NCBI GenBank assembly: GCA_019677205.1
Contig: JAAMXY010000828.1
Location: 1-43,564 of the forward strand
DNA from: Pinguiococcus pyrenoidosus
Lineage: Eukaryota; Sar; Pinguiophyceae; Pinguiochrysidales; Pinguiochrysidaceae
DNA: 43,564 nucleotides
Direction: 5' to 3'
In this document: positions 10,104-19,891 of the stretch, piece after piece
How positions within the stretch are numbered: the stretch's first letter is position 1
How the letters are laid out: each line of letters starts with the position of its first letter
Made by a program: the position numbers and the translations under genes
The notes under the pieces: generated by a model
What the model saw: the letters and a program-made list of their open reading frames with translations, nothing else
What the model was told of the DNA's origin: nothing
The model's database searches: none

Positions 10104-10645
10104 AAGTGCAGCTGGTCATGGCCGCGTGGGAGAATAGACATGAGACGCCCTCGGGAAGCACGTTCGTCAGGCCCTTGGGGCTGCGGCAGTAACGATGCAA
10201 CGATGGCCGCTTCTTTTCGTCTGGGGATGATTCTCGACTTCTCTATGAGTCCCCTCGAGGGTTCGCCTTGTTTCAAATGCAACGTCTTTCGCGGCGGGTC
10301 TGGAGCATAAATGAGGCAAGTGGAGGCAACAGTTCAAGGGGCATCCCTCGGGAGGCGCATGCGGCCACGTTCAGCAGGAGTCTTGTTCTTTTTGGCTCCC
10401 ATCTTCTGGAATTGGTTCAGCAGAGCCCTCACAGCAACAATGATCTACACAGCGATGGCTGTCCAAGCAAGCAAGCAACTGAAACTAGGCTAGCCTAGCC
10501 TAGTTCAGTCAAGCCTAGCCTAGTTCAGTCAAGCCCAGCCTAGTTCAGGCAAGCCGAGTCAAGTTCAGTCAAGTTCAGTCAGATTAAAGCTGCCTGGGAC
10601 GGTTTCCGTCTCCGCCCTCCCCAACCTAAACTAGCACTGCTCAGC
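10104..10645. other. Convergent intergenic region with 20-base repeats
   Basis: Lies between the 3' ends of NDUFB3 and the radial spoke gene. It contains degenerate tandem copies at about 10490-10585 and no supported gene. Confidence 0.5.
10490..10585. repeat. Degenerate 20-base tandem repeat
   Basis: Units related to AGCCTAGCCTAGTTCAGTCA occur about four to five times and decay toward AAGTTCAGTC on the right. Confidence 0.75.
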
Positions 10646-12124
10646 TCAGTCTTCCTCCTCTTCTTCCTCCGGCGGCGTGGGGTCCTCTAGCAAGTCTTCC
10701 TGCTCGACGAGCGTCTGCGCCTTGGGCGGTTCGCCCTCCTCCGGCTCCTCGTCAGCTCCCTCCGGCAGCCACTCCGTCTGCAGCGGCGGCGGCATCGGCG
10801 GCGTGTGCGTGGTGGTGGCGAAGGGCACCGCATCGCCCACGTAGATGTTGGTGAACTTTCCGGCTCCCGCGATTGCAAAGGCGCCCGGCCACTTGAGGGA
10901 TCGCACCACCACGAAGGCGGCCGCAGTGGCACCGGCCCCCCCCGGGCAAGTTCGCAGCGCCCAGCTGCCTTCCTCGTCGTCCGCCAAGGCTCCGAGAGGC
11001 TCCTTGATCTCCGGCTGCTCCAGCTCCGGGACCTCGCCGTTCTCGTCTTCTTCCGGCTCGGGCAAGGCGCGGCAGCGGCCGATGGAGGTGATGAGCATCT
11101 CGTGGCGGACCCATCCCTCGAGGCTCCGCAGGTCCTCTCCCATGCTCGGCGGCGCCTCCGCAAGCCCCTCGGCGTCCTTCAGCTTGGCCGGCGCGGGCTC
11201 CAGGCCGGCCTCTTCATCGGCCTCAAAGAAGCCGCTGGGGGAGATACCGCACTCTGCGCTGATGCGGCCGACCTGGGCGCGCAGGAAGTGCGCCTCGGTG
11301 CCCTCGAACGGGGGGTATCCCGGCACGGTGGCCTCCAGGTTGCCGGACAGGTATCTCCGCAGCTGCGACGCCACCACGAGCTGCTTGGAGCTGACGTGCG
11401 GCAGCTTGGTCCACTCGCTGCAGGTCGAGCTGCTCACGAAGTACGTGAACTTGTTGGCGCCCTCGGGGCCTTCCATCTTGGTGGCGTCCTCAATCTCGAT
11501 CTCGTCCGCGGTCGGCGCTTCCAAGATGTAGTAAAACCCCGCGCGCGTCGCGATGCGGCCCCAGAACCGGAAGGACTCGTAGCCGGCCTCGGCGTTCTTC
11601 TCGGCAAAGCTCTTGATCGACAGGTACAGCCGAAAGGTGGCCTCCGCTCCAAAGCTGACGCCAGCAAGCTCGTACATCCTCGCCAAGTCCAGCAGGTCTG
11701 GCACCGCGGGGCCTCCCTCCGCAGGTTCGTCGGGCACTTCATACAGCTTCGCGGCCCGCGTGGCCCACTCCAGCTGCTGCGCATGACCAGGCTTCTCCGC
11801 CGTCTTCTTGACGCCATCGATGATGTCTACGGGGGCCGGAGGCGCAAAGGTCTTGTCCTTCACGGCAGCCGAGATGTGCTCGAAGTTCTCGCGGGCGTCC
11901 GCGGGCTGGTCCACCAGGATTTGCAGAATCACATCGCTCAAGTGAGCATACAGCGACTGCCCATTTTCGTCCTTTTTTCGGGGGAAAGGGGCCAAAGAAT
12001 GGGGCCAGAAAAGGGGTCAGCATGCGGAGGCAAAAAGGCTGGCATCACCAGCTTTGCTGTCCCCAAGGCCTCTGCAACCCACCTCAGCGCACAAGTACTG
12101 CTTCGCTTCCTCGAGCGTCGCCAT
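10646..12124 (-). CDS. RSPH4A: Radial spoke head protein 4/6 (RSP4/RSP6, RSPH4A/6A)
   Basis: Two exons, 12124-12083 and 11971-10646, with a 111-base GT...AG intron; 455 residues, close to the roughly 460 of Chlamydomonas RSP4/6. Exon 1 gives MATLEEAKQYLCAE, matching the family's AKxFL N-terminus, and exon 2 continues DENGQSLYAHLSDVI. Diagnostic segments follow: LARMYELAGVSFG, FRFWGRIATRAGFYYILEA, FTYFVSSSTCSEWTKLP, YPPFEGTEAHFLRAQV, WALRTCPGG and a C-terminal FTNIYVGDAVPF. The tail is Glu/Pro-rich and acidic. The protein sits in the head of axonemal radial spokes and transmits the central-pair signal to dynein arms, so the organism builds motile 9+2 cilia. Only one of the two paralogous family members is in the window. 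Confidence 0.93.
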
Positions 12125-12656
12125 GGCCTCCTCTCGCTAGGCAGCAATGGCAAGTGCAACAGGGAGGTGGATCGCGTGGTGGGAAGGATGGGAAACGAGG
12201 GGTGCAAGGCGGTGTTTCTCCTTGCAGGAGCTGGGATTGTTCCGCGAGGTGAAACGGTTGAATTCGTGACAGAGTGGAAGGGGAGGCGTTTCGAAATGGG
12301 TTTCAGTCTTGGAGTCTTGGGGCGGGGGATGAAAAGAAGACGCAAAATGCGGCAAGAAAACGTGACAGAACGACGGGGTCAAGATCGAGCGGCCTGGGCC
12401 TCGCTGACATGGCCGTTTTAAGGGGAGAAGCCGCGGTTTCGCCAGACGCATCACGGTACCTATCCGTAGCTGAGCTGTGCGCCTCAAGCCGAGATGGAGA
12501 ACGAAGGAAGCCTGTTGATTCTTCGTTCTTCACCCCAAAACATGGCAGCCGCCTTCTCCGGAGCCTCGCGAGGAAGGCTTTGTGGATGCATTTCCCACCC
12601 TCCCAATCTTGCCCACCCGTATCTTCCCCCTTCTTTATTGAAACCCCAGCAACTTC
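12125..12656. other. Intergenic region
   Basis: Lies upstream of the radial spoke gene and downstream of the membrane protein gene, both on the minus strand. I see no repeat, RNA gene or coding signal; open frames here lack coherent protein features. Confidence 0.45.
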
Positions 12657-13751
12657 CTACAGCACGGCTGGTGGTGGCGGCGGCGGCTTCAGGTTCAGCA
12701 ACGTGGGCGCCTCCTTCAGGGCGAAGGCCATGCTGCTGGAGCCGATGATGAGGAAGATGACCGCGGCGAAGTGGTACCACTGGTTGAAGGTGGACTCGGC
12801 CACGACGCCCTCGAAGGCGCCTCCCAGGGCCGTGAGCAGGTTGGCGGCCGGCAGCATGAAGACCACGAAGCGCTTCAGGAGAAGCTGGGTGCTGTCCACG
12901 GGCACCGTGGCCACCTCCTTCGCGAGCTTCGTGAGCGGTATGAGGCTCATGACGACGGACGCCACAAAGGCTGGAAGGGCGCAGTAGGGCAGCGGGAACA
13001 CCGGCTGCTTGTAGGGCCCCAGGAAAGTGAGCTTCGGGCGCTGGGGGCCGAGATAGGCGAACAGCAGCGTCGCGGCTGCCAAGCCCGCGACCCAGGGCTC
13101 GTGGAAGTAGGCCAGGCCGTAGAGGAAGAGCCCCACGGATTGGAAGAGGAAGAGGTACTTGTAGGCCACGGCTCGCAGCCAGGCGTTGTTGTACTGGGAG
13201 ATCTCCGGCTTGCCGTCGCAGCCCTTGTCGCCGGCCTGCACGGGGTTCTCAAAGGGCGCGATCTGCCAGCCCTCGTAGGTGTGCATCACGATGGGCGGCA
13301 GGCCTCCCACGAAGCCAAACACCGGTGCCAGGACCATGAGCAGCACCCGGGCCTCGCCACCGCCCAGCCACTTCAGCCAGAAGTCGTGGTGGCTCATGAT
13401 GGCCAGGCTGGCCAGGAGGCTGGGGGGCAGCACCAGCCAATGCACCAGCTCCACGAGGTTGAGAATCCACTTCTGGGCCGTGCCGGACTTGTCGCCATTG
13501 GGCAGCGTCCGCAGAGACGGCTTGGGCGCCGGCTTGTCCCAGCCGAAGGCCAAATGGTCCTGGTTGCCGCCGTCGAAGCCGGCGTTGGGGTCCTGGCAGG
13601 GCTTCCACTTGGACGACGTGACTTGAGACGCACTCTGCGCCGGTCGGTCCTTCCTCAAGGCAGACACCGAAGGTAGGGACGGGACGCCCAGCAGAACGAG
13701 GCAGGCCAACGTGCGGAAGGGCGGCATTGCGGCGGCTCGGGTGTTCAACAT
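12657..13751 (-). CDS. Multi-pass membrane protein with signal-peptide leader, probably plastid or endomembrane
   Basis: Single exon, 364 residues from ATG 13751 or 356 from ATG 13727; the second gives a cleaner signal peptide (TLACLVLLGVPSLPSVSA). A basic, Ser/Ala/Gln-rich stretch follows, like a transit peptide, so delivery to a complex plastid is possible. This leader lacks the Phe seen in the ClpS and thioredoxin leaders. About seven hydrophobic segments follow (LVLPPSLLASLAIM, VLLMVLAPVFGFVGGLPPIV, YLFLFQSVGLFLYGLAYF, WVAGLAAATLLFAYLG, ALPAFVASVVMSLIPL, FVVFMLPAANLLTAL, FAAVIFLIIGSSSMAFAL). The end is Pro-rich (PPPPPPAVL). The last third, from LLKRFVVFML through the final helix, looks most constrained. 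I do not recognise the family. Confidence 0.7.
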   Translation of the reverse strand: MLNTRAAAMPPFRTLACLVLLGVPSLPSVSALRKDRPAQSASQVTSSKWKPCQDPNAGFDGGNQDHLAFGWDKPAPKPSLRTLPNGDKSGTAQKWILNLVELVHWLVLPPSLLASLAIMSHHDFWLKWLGGGEARVLLMVLAPVFGFVGGLPPIVMHTYEGWQIAPFENPVQAGDKGCDGKPEISQYNNAWLRAVAYKYLFLFQSVGLFLYGLAYFHEPWVAGLAAATLLFAYLGPQRPKLTFLGPYKQPVFPLPYCALPAFVASVVMSLIPLTKLAKEVATVPVDSTQLLLKRFVVFMLPAANLLTALGGAFEGVVAESTFNQWYHFAAVIFLIIGSSSMAFALKEAPTLLNLKPPPPPPAVL

Positions 13752-14644
13752 CGGATCTTTTCGTTTTTTGGTTTTCCGGATTGTTCTTGTTTTGTTGCGT
13801 TGTTGTTTTGTTGTTTTGTTGTTTTGAGCCTTCGGCGCCGTTTCTTTTTGGGTTAAGTGGTCCGGATGTCACGCAGTGCAGTTCATCAAACAGCGTGCCA
13901 AGTCCGCAAAAGTCCGCAAAGTCCGCAGAAGTCCGCAAGTCCGCAAAAGTCCGCAAAGTCCGCCAGGTCCAACCGAGTGCTGATCCGAAGAACGGAGAGC
14001 TTCTTGTGGAGTTGGAGTTGGAAGCTTCTTCACCCATGATATGAGGTCAACAAGCATCGCGCAGCAAGAAGATCCGAACGGAGAACGGATCCAAACCTTC
14101 CCCACCATCCATATTATTAGGAGGTCCAAGGAAGCCGCAACTGGACGAGAATCAATTCTTACCAATCATGGCCATTACTTCGGCCTTCAATTGGTTCGAT
14201 AGGTTGCAGTTGGGCTCGGCTGACGTAGATTCACTTGTCAATCTCTTCGATGGCCAATGGCCCGCCCCTGTGGAATTTTCTATGGCCACAGTGGAGGCCA
14301 GCCTTGAAGCCAGCTCGCGCTCCCATTGGCTCCTGCGCGCCGAACCTGCGCGGCTTCAAAAGCCCGCCACTCAAAGTCGAAGAGTGTCACCGTTGTGCGC
14401 TGCCAGCTTCTGTCCTTTGGAGCAGCTGTCTTTCGCGGCTTTTCACGACCGGTGTCTCCCGCGCAGAATCCAGGTCACTTCGGCGCCGCCAGTGACCTCG
14501 TCGCCGATCTCACGCACCGCGGGTCAGCGCTCGGCTGACACGGACTTGAACCGCGCCACACGCTTGGCGCGCAGCGCAGCGAGCTCGGCTTTCCGCCTCG
14601 GGAAGGGAAACGCACACGCCAAACAGCCTAGCCACAGGGTCGAC
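13752..14644. other. Divergent intergenic region with short repeats
   Basis: Between the membrane protein (minus) and the small membrane peptide (plus). Holds a TTG/TTTTG-rich stretch at about 13780-13828 and AAGTCCGC-type repeats at 13899-13963. An open frame runs from 14168 into the next gene but reads as leader sequence. Confidence 0.5.
13899..13963. repeat. AAGTCCGC-type 8-9 base tandem repeat
   Basis: About seven copies of AAGTCCGC with zero to two extra A residues between them. Confidence 0.85.
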
Positions 14645-14851
14645 ATGAACGTCCAACGCCAGATCTTCGCCATCATCCCGCTCATCATCCTGCTGGTGCT
14701 CGCGCTGCGCGTGGGCGGCGCGCAGACGTCCAAGGACGACGCCAAGCCGCGCGAGAAGCGCGCGGAACCACAACCTGTGGATGTCTTCTCTGCGGCCGCC
14801 ACCGCCGAGATGGGCGCCATCCACACGTTCGAGCACGTGCTGAAGAACTGA
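14645..14851 (+). CDS. Small single-pass membrane or secreted peptide, unknown
   Basis: 68 residues from ATG 14645. The start is an N-terminal hydrophobic helix (IFAIIPLIILLVLALRVGGAQ) after six polar residues, which is a signal peptide or signal anchor. A charged Lys/Arg/Glu/Pro segment follows (DDAKPREKRAEPQPVDV), then an Ala-rich end (FSAAATAEMGAIHTFEHVLKN). The open frame extends back to 14168, but that part has no protein-like composition, so I chose the internal ATG. No family recognised. It may be a small respiratory or ER membrane subunit. Could be spurious, though the strong N-terminal helix and clean stop favour a real gene. Confidence 0.45.
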   Translation: MNVQRQIFAIIPLIILLVLALRVGGAQTSKDDAKPREKRAEPQPVDVFSAAATAEMGAIHTFEHVLKN

Positions 14852-15230
14852 GGCCCTCCGGAGGGAGGGCCAAAGGGAGGGCTGCGAGTGGAAGTGGACG
14901 CGAAGCCGCAAACGCGGTGCGTTTCCACCACGCACCCCGCTCGCTTCCCCCAGAAGTGCCCCCCCAACACCTAGCGGGCGCAGCTAGTCGGTAGCGACGT
15001 TTATGTGAGAAGGCTTTTTCAGCTGCGCCACAGGCGAATAGAGCTAGCAGAACCACGACGGACGAGCCATGTAGGTCCATGACGTTTAGTCGGCAGCAGA
15101 ATGTGCCAAGCCGTGACGACAACAATAGAGATCATTCTGCCGCCACTGTATGAAGAGAAAATATAAAAAATCAAAAGAGGCAAAAGCAAAAGGAACAAAG
15201 GCAAAGGCAAAAGCAGAAGCAAAAGCAGGA

Positions 15231-15277
<47 letters not shown>

Positions 15278-15391
15278 CCACGTAGATCAATCAGGTCCAT
15301 TATTCTGTCGGCCACAATGTCCGAGTCTGTGTGGCAAAACTGCTTCACGAGAGCTCCGCTGCCTCCTGGCCCACAAGGATTGTGACGTGCA
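14852..15391. other. Convergent intergenic region with microsatellites
   Basis: Holds an A/G-rich AAGCAAA-type stretch at about 15160-15230 that runs into the tetramer repeat at 15231-15276. No supported gene. Confidence 0.5.
15231..15276. repeat. (CAGC)n microsatellite
   Basis: About eleven uninterrupted tetramer copies, immediately after an A/G-rich low-complexity stretch. Confidence 0.9.
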
Positions 15392-16750
15392 TCACCTCTG
15401 ATCTGCCGCAAAAAAGACGCGCTCCGCTGCCTCGGGCGTCTCGGGAGCGGGCTCCCTGCCGGACCCAGAAGCAGGCCACCTCAAGCCCTGGCCTTCAAAG
15501 CTCTCCACAAACTGCCGATTCCAGAAGCGCGTCAGGTGTCGCTGCCCGTTGTCGCACAGCACGGTGACCACCACGCTGCCCTCGGGCAGCCGCCGAGCGA
15601 CGCGGGTGGCGGCCACGACGTTCACGGCGCTGGAAGAGCCCACAAAGAGACCCTCCTGCTCGAGCAGCCAGTGCGCCATGTCCACGGCCTCCTGGTCGGT
15701 GACCTGAACCGCGCCGTCGATGGAGCTTGGCCTCGGCCGCCGACTGCTGATGTTCTGGTTCTTGCTCCTGTTCTGGTTCTGGTTCTTGCTCCTGTTCTTG
15801 TTCTTGTTCCTGCGCTTGAGGCCGTTGCCAGGGGTCGGCTGCAGAGCCTTTGCGAGATTGGCAGTGATGCGGTCCAGGCCGATGCCCTCGGCGATGGTGT
15901 CGTAGCGGTGCAACTTGACCCCGCGCTCCTTCTGCTCCGGCGCGAAGGCCACGCCGTGCTTGATGCGAGCGAACAACGACGATCCCTGCGGATCCGCCAA
16001 CACCACGTGGATTCCGCGACGCCGGGACTTGAGGTAGCTGGACACGCCCGCGATCATGCCGCCCGTGCCCGCCGACATGACGAAGGCGTCCAGACGGCCG
16101 CAGCTGCCCACGGCCTGCTGCCAGATCTCCGGCCCGGACGTCGACAGGTGCGCTCGGAAGTTCGCCGGCGTCTCGAACTGGTCCATGAACACGGCACCGG
16201 GCGTCTCGGCTGCAAAGCGCTCCGCCTTCTTCACGTAGTGCTCCGGGTTGGCGATGCCCGCCGTGCGCACCACGCGTACGTCCGCACCAAAGGTCCGCAG
16301 CAGCCGCTGCTTCTCCGCCGCCTGGTCGTCAGGCAGGAACACCACGCAGCGGTAGCCTCGGGCTCGACACAGCGCTGCCAGCGCGATGCCGGTGCTGCCG
16401 CTGGTGCCCTCCACCACCGTGCCGCCGGCCTGCAACTGCCCGCGGGCCTCCGCCTCCTCCAGCATCCGCAGGGCCAGGCGGTCCTTGGCGGTGCCGCCCG
16501 GGTTCAAGAACTCCACCTTGCATAGCACTCTGCGGCGTAGGAGAAGGCTGAGCGTCGGCAGTTCCACCATCGGGGTGCCACCTATGAGGCCCTCGTAGCC
16601 GCCGCGGGGCCGCAGAGTCTCGCAGCGCCAGCGTCGCTGAGAGTGACGTTGCAAGAACAGCGTAACACACACGGAGATGGCAGCGGCGGTGGCTGCGGAG
16701 GCCAGCGACAGCAGCGCCTCCCGGCGAGACCATGGCCACAGCCCCAGCAT
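15392..16750 (-). CDS. Membrane-anchored cysteine-synthase-like PLP enzyme (Mcy1/YGR012W type)
   Basis: 452 residues from ATG 16750; the open frame extends to 17044 but that part is not protein-like. Residues about 10-35 form a transmembrane helix (EALLSLASAATAAAISVCVTL), matching the outer-membrane anchoring known for yeast Mcy1. The beta-family PLP core follows: IGGTPMVEL, the lysine loop NPGGTAKDR (Lys forms the Schiff base), the substrate loop EGTSGSTGIAL, and the phosphate-binding SAGTGGMIAG. The RYDTIAEGIGLDRIT segment is typical of the cysteine synthase 2 subgroup. An Asn/Lys/Arg-rich insert of about 25 residues (RRNKNKNRSKNQNQNRSKNQ) is coded by a CTTGTTCTGG-like minisatellite at about 15758-15815. 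It falls in a loop before the conserved VQVTDQEAVDMA. It could instead be a short intron, but no GT donor is visible. Probably makes cysteine from O-acetylserine and sulfide, or a related beta-replacement product. Confidence 0.82.
   Translation of the reverse strand: MLGLWPWSRREALLSLASAATAAAISVCVTLFLQRHSQRRWRCETLRPRGGYEGLIGGTPMVELPTLSLLLRRRVLCKVEFLNPGGTAKDRLALRMLEEAEARGQLQAGGTVVEGTSGSTGIALAALCRARGYRCVVFLPDDQAAEKQRLLRTFGADVRVVRTAGIANPEHYVKKAERFAAETPGAVFMDQFETPANFRAHLSTSGPEIWQQAVGSCGRLDAFVMSAGTGGMIAGVSSYLKSRRRGIHVVLADPQGSSLFARIKHGVAFAPEQKERGVKLHRYDTIAEGIGLDRITANLAKALQPTPGNGLKRRNKNKNRSKNQNQNRSKNQNISSRRPRPSSIDGAVQVTDQEAVDMAHWLLEQEGLFVGSSSAVNVVAATRVARRLPEGSVVVTVLCDNGQRHLTRFWNRQFVESFEGQGLRWPASGSGREPAPETPEAAERVFFAADQR
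15758..15815 (-). repeat. Coding minisatellite in the cysteine-synthase-like gene
   Basis: Imperfect repeats of TTCTGGTTCTTGCTCCTG on the plus strand encode Asn, Lys, Arg, Ser and Gln on the minus strand, without breaking the frame. Confidence 0.8.
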
Positions 16751-17161
16751 GGCTGGGCTGGTCTGGAGAAGGCGTCTCAAGGTCGCATGGCGGCTTCGCA
16801 GGTGCGCTGCGGCTGTGGCGTTGTGATCGCCCCGCGCGTTGGCGAGGCGTTGAACATGCGGGCGCAAGAGTGCCGCGGAAGCGCTTGGCGACGGGAGAAG
16901 GGACGCGATCCTTCGTGGTCTTGGCGAGGCCTCTGCATCGAACGATTCTTGTCCCTGCTCGTCAAAGTGACCGCCCGGGAAGGAAAGGACGGCAGGATGA
17001 TACGGCGAGGTGATCCAGGTGTCCACGAGCGCTCGGCGCCGCAAGCTCGAAGCCTTTCTGGCGATGAAGGCAAGCCAAGGAACGAAGGAAGGAACGAACT
17101 ATCGTACTAGGCCACCGTCCCCTCCTTGCTGCTTTTGGGGATATGCAGTCATCCTTCAAGC
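16751..17161. other. Intergenic region
   Basis: Between two minus-strand genes: 3' of AMP deaminase and 5' of the PLP enzyme. Nothing recognised. The in-frame extension of the PLP enzyme to 17044 is regarded as leader sequence. Confidence 0.45.
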
Positions 17162-19891
17162 CTACAAGGTCTTGTCGCTGAGTTGCTCGTGGAGGTTTCC
17201 CTTCTTGAGGCCCACGAACTCCAGCTCTCGGTTGAGGACTTCGTAGCGGTAGCGCACCCGGATATCGGGGACGTTGGTCAGGCAGATGTCGTTGCCCTCC
17301 TCTCCCTCCTTCCAGTAGGGCCCGATGAAGTGCTTCTTGAACTCGTGCTCCCAGCCGGACTGCAGGACGGAATTGCGCGCGATCTCGCATTGGTCCGTGG
17401 GGGTCAGCTTCCAAACCTGCGCAGCCACGGAATACTCCTCCAACAGCGGGTCCTTCGTGTAGTGCAGCATCAAGGGGTCGTCCGTGGACAGCGAGACGTT
17501 CAACCCCTGCGCAAAGTACTTCATGAAAGGGTTCTTGTTGTAGTCCAAGAAGAGCTTGTTGTTGCTCAGGGGGCTCACGGCGATCCCAATCTGACTTAGG
17601 TAGAACAGGTAGTGCAGCCCCGGCAGCTTCCGCAGAAGGATGCCGTGGTTGATCTGATCCGCCACGAGGTAGCTGGCCACCAGGTGGTCCAGATCGCCGG
17701 CCTCGCCGCAGTGCGGCCGGAAGGTGAAGGTGTTCAGGCCTTTCGCCGCTCGCATGTGGTTCAAGGACGCAATGTTCACCCACAGATAGTACGACCAGTA
17801 GCTGTAGGGCGGGTTGTGCTCGTTGTCCCAGCGTGCCGGCCCGGGCAGGCTCCTGCCCGGATAGGGCCGCACCGGCTCCGGCTTGGACTCGTCGTCCACC
17901 GAGTCAAAGCCGACGATCGTCTTCAAAAACGCGTGCAGGGGGAGATTCGAGGTCGGATCCCGCGTCACCTCGAAAAGCGGGTGGAAGATGTTGTACAGCA
18001 TCTCCGCGAAGCTCTCCACGGCGCCCGTCTTCTTGTACACAAAGTAGAGTCGGGGGATCTGCACCATCCAGCGCAGGTTCGGGTGGGCCAGCCGGTTCAC
18101 ATAGAACCAGCGCGCGAGGCGGTCCCATTCCGAGAGGCCTCGGCCGTAGATGGACACACGCCACTCCACGTGCTGGTACTTGCTGGCGCTGAGATCGTCG
18201 CAGACCTCCCGGGTGATCTCTGCCAAGTACTGGCCACCGATCAGGTTGTGCGTCTTCAAAAAGATCTCCCGCAGGCGAGACTGTCCGGCGGGATTATACT
18301 TCAGGTTGAATCGATCGAAGCGATGGAAAGTGTTGTTCGCGTGCATGTCCAGCGTGTCGATGGACAGATCGTACGCGGAGAGCCGGAGGCTGTCGAAGAC
18401 TTCTGTCAGCGTCAGGAAGATGCCGTCGCGGAACGCCACGATCTCGTCTTCGCTGTTCTTCAGCTTGTGCTTGATGTACCGGAGGAGATGCTTCTGGTTC
18501 ATGCAGGCCGAGTGATGGACGTGCGTGTCCACCTTGCGCACATTGTAGAAATCGCGATGCGGTACGGATTTCTGAGCGGCCAGCTCCCGCTCCCCGTTGA
18601 GCATGGAGTGCAGCTCGAAGCGCGCTTCCAGCAGCTTGATCCGCTTGTACGCCACCGACTTGACGGGTCCAGCCGTGACGATCGCGCGCAGTCGGAAGAA
18701 GTCGTGAAAGAAGTCGCTCACCGTCGGTGGCGTCCACACCTCCTTTTCCTCCTTGCCCTCCTCCTTGTAATACACCCGAAAGACGCCCTCTTGGAAGCGA
18801 ACGTCGACGTCCGGTAGCTTGCTCGCGTCCCCGAGGTATAGCTCCCGCGCGAAGGGGGCCTCGAAAACGGGCTCAGACCGCCTGTGAAAGGTGCTGCACC
18901 TATGATACCCGTTCACCAGGCTGCAGTGGACGGACTGCAGCGCCTCAATCGCCTTGCCCTCGTCGTCTACCACCAGAGAGTTCTTGCCCCCCTGAGAGAT
19001 CCATTTGTCCTAAGAGTTGTTGCCAGCGAGCGAGCGAGCGAGGCAGATTGGTATCAGATCTTTGGCGACACGGTCTTGGCGTGCACGACAAGCTTGAGGG
19101 CTGCTTGAGCTGAGCGCGGCGAAGGCTCGACGCCGGAGCAACCCTTCCCCCCAAACACCAGGAAGGGGCGAGAACCAGAAAGAAGGGGGAACTCACCCGG
19201 AGCTTGAGGCCGGCGCGAAGCTCCTTGCAAGCGCTCACCACGTCCGCGTCGGTGTCTCCCTCTTCGCAGTCCGTGATGATGACGCGCTGAAAGTCCTCCG
19301 AGTGATCGTAAGGCGTGTGCGCGCCCTGAAACAGTCTCGCCGCTCCCTTCTTCGGCTGCGAAGGCGACGATCAGCCGGACCAGCTTTCGATGCCAGGGCT
19401 TTGGGGGCTCTCGAACGCACCAGAGACATGGCCGAGTCCTCCGACACCATTTCCGGCACTCTGGAGATGGACGGCATCGGCGCCTCAGGTGCACTGCGCG
19501 CGCTGGTGTCGCGCTTCTGCTCATCTGCGCCGCCCAAAGAGCTGATGCGATCTTGTATGGAATTCTGCACGCGCCGGAGCGTTTTGCGGCGAATGGCAGC
19601 GTCGGACTCCACGCGCTCCGCAAAGCTCAGCTCGTTGTCTGCATTTAAGCCCATCCACGCTGTGTGGGGTCCCACGTGCGTTTGAGTTTGTACCTTCTTT
19701 TGCGGAGGATACAAAAGCGACGGCGAACCTGTGGCCTGCAGCTCTTCGTGCTCTTGCGCCATGAGCTCTGTTCTCTCGAGAGCGCCCCAGTCGTCTGCCA
19801 GCACTACTGAGGAGAGGGGACGCCAGTTTCGGTCATTGCGCAGCTGTGAACAAGCGTCTACAGGAGCGCATCCCGAAGCGCTTTCGGACAT
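17162..19891 (-). CDS. AMPD: AMP deaminase
   Basis: Three exons, 19891-19421, 19325-19197 and 19009-17162, with GT...AG introns of 95 and 187 bases; 815 residues and no frame break. It hydrolyses AMP to IMP plus ammonia in the cytosol, as part of the purine nucleotide cycle. The N-terminal 155 residues are variable and polar, as in other AMPDs. The middle exon carries the conserved AHTPYDHSEDFQRVIITD. Catalytic features follow: zinc-ligand motif VDTHVHHSACMN at about residue 360, FNLKYNPAGQSRLREIF, EWRVSIYGR, and the family signature SLSTDDPLMLHYT near 707, with FRPHCGEAGD and GIAVSPLSNN in between. All metal-binding His/Asp positions appear intact, so the enzyme should be active. The shared 767-base gap with membralin is a divergent promoter region. 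Confidence 0.96.

Noticed and set aside
10805-12421. 538-codon plus-strand open frame across the radial spoke gene
   Set aside because: Antisense of RSP4/6, whose identity is clear, and it crosses the intron and promoter without protein features.
17612-18817. 401-codon plus-strand open frame opposite AMP deaminase
   Set aside because: Antisense shadow of an intact AMPD catalytic domain.
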